From: Hirsutella rhossiliensis
Taxonomy: Eukaryota > Ascomycota > Sordariomycetes > Hypocreales > Ophiocordycipitaceae
Length of the DNA stretch: 64,000 nt
Assembly (NCBI RefSeq): GCF_020360975.1
Contig: NW_025408670.1
Span: 186,001 to 250,000 of the forward strand
Reading direction: 5' to 3'
Both the position numbers and the translations under genes were made by a program. Below the pieces are notes generated by a model. The model was not told the DNA's origin. It ran no database searches and worked only from the letters and a program-made list of their open reading frames with translations. The stretch's first letter is position 1, and each line of letters starts with the position of its first letter. Positions 63,911 to 64,000 of this stretch are shown here, in pieces.

Positions 63911-64000
63911 TCAATGCTGCTCGCCATCCACCACGGTAGCCATCTTGCCCTCAAATTTCTCCTGCTTGAAACGACCAAAACAAAGCTTGAGGCTCGTCGG
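63911..64000 (-). CDS. 3' end of an unidentified gene (partial)
   Basis: Minus-strand frame open from the window edge to a TGA at 63911-63913, reading KLCFGRFKQEKFEGKMATVV and DGEQH. It looks like a conserved C-terminus but is too short to identify; the gene continues beyond the window. Confidence 0.4.
   Translation of the reverse strand, partial: PTSLKLCFGRFKQEKFEGKMATVVDGEQH

Overview
This window is nuclear DNA from a filamentous ascomycete (Pezizomycotina). Sordariomycetes, possibly Hypocreales, is my best guess from the conserved genes; it is an inference. Support: short GT-AG introns of about 50-105 bp, a block at the left end almost devoid of CpA/TpG (the mark of RIP), a chromodomain Ty3/gypsy retrotransposon, and typical genes on the right (Sub1/PC4, a PXA-PX sorting nexin, an 'up-regulated during septation' protein, a DOMON-cytochrome b561 protein).

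Layout. 1-1690 is an AT-rich RIP-degenerated block. About 1.7-37.14 kb is a head-to-tail, plus-strand array of about 18 cassettes, here called U0-U17. Each cassette has (i) a common region of about 350-440 bp made of several hairpins whose stems vary by compensatory changes and ending in an 11-bp inverted repeat (TTCCCCCTTAT / ATAAGGGGGAA); (ii) a promoter-like stretch with a TATA box followed at once by a cassette-specific perfect hairpin; (iii) one gene that differs from cassette to cassette. The spacing of the right inverted-repeat arm is nearly constant: 1746, 1736, 1699, 1722, 1696, 1731, 1744, 1754, 1738, 1743, 1750, 1734 and 1729 bp. U5 becomes 1734 bp after subtracting a 5.2-kb retrotransposon, and U1 becomes 1703 bp after subtracting a 252-bp tandem duplication. 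U3 is 1331 bp because the next common region is deleted. Gene content does not change the unit length.

Cassette cargo: three paralogs of a small three-exon helical protein (U1, U7, U13), a Rad52 annealing-domain protein (U9), a 3CxxC zinc-binding protein (U11), several unrecognised proteins (U2, U5, U6=U8, U10, U14, U15), and a class with no convincing ORF that share non-coding blocks with each other (U3, U4, U12, U16, U17). U5 is split by a young, self-priming (Tf1-like) chromovirus with a 5-bp target duplication. U6/U8 and U16/U17 are near-identical whole-unit copies differing mostly by homopolymer indels. The array ends abruptly at about 37,143 against a truncated cyanovirin-N-like fragment.

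37.9-64 kb is ordinary gene-bearing chromosome: a secreted Cys-rich plus barrel-like protein with a bacterial-looking catalytic half, a DOMON-b561 gene with one in-frame stop, a PI-PLC-like phosphodiesterase, a membrane DnaJ protein, an MFS transporter with a 13-nt microexon, Sub1/PC4, a PXA/PX/nexin-C protein, a Uds1-domain protein, and the 3' end of a last gene.

The candidate novel system is the fixed-length, hairpin-scaffolded cassette array. Constant length, one gene per unit, a shared structured region and a Rad52-type annealing protein fit an integrated multi-component DNA element (plasmid, satellite or virus-like) under size constraint. No replication initiator or capsid was recognised, so this remains a hypothesis.
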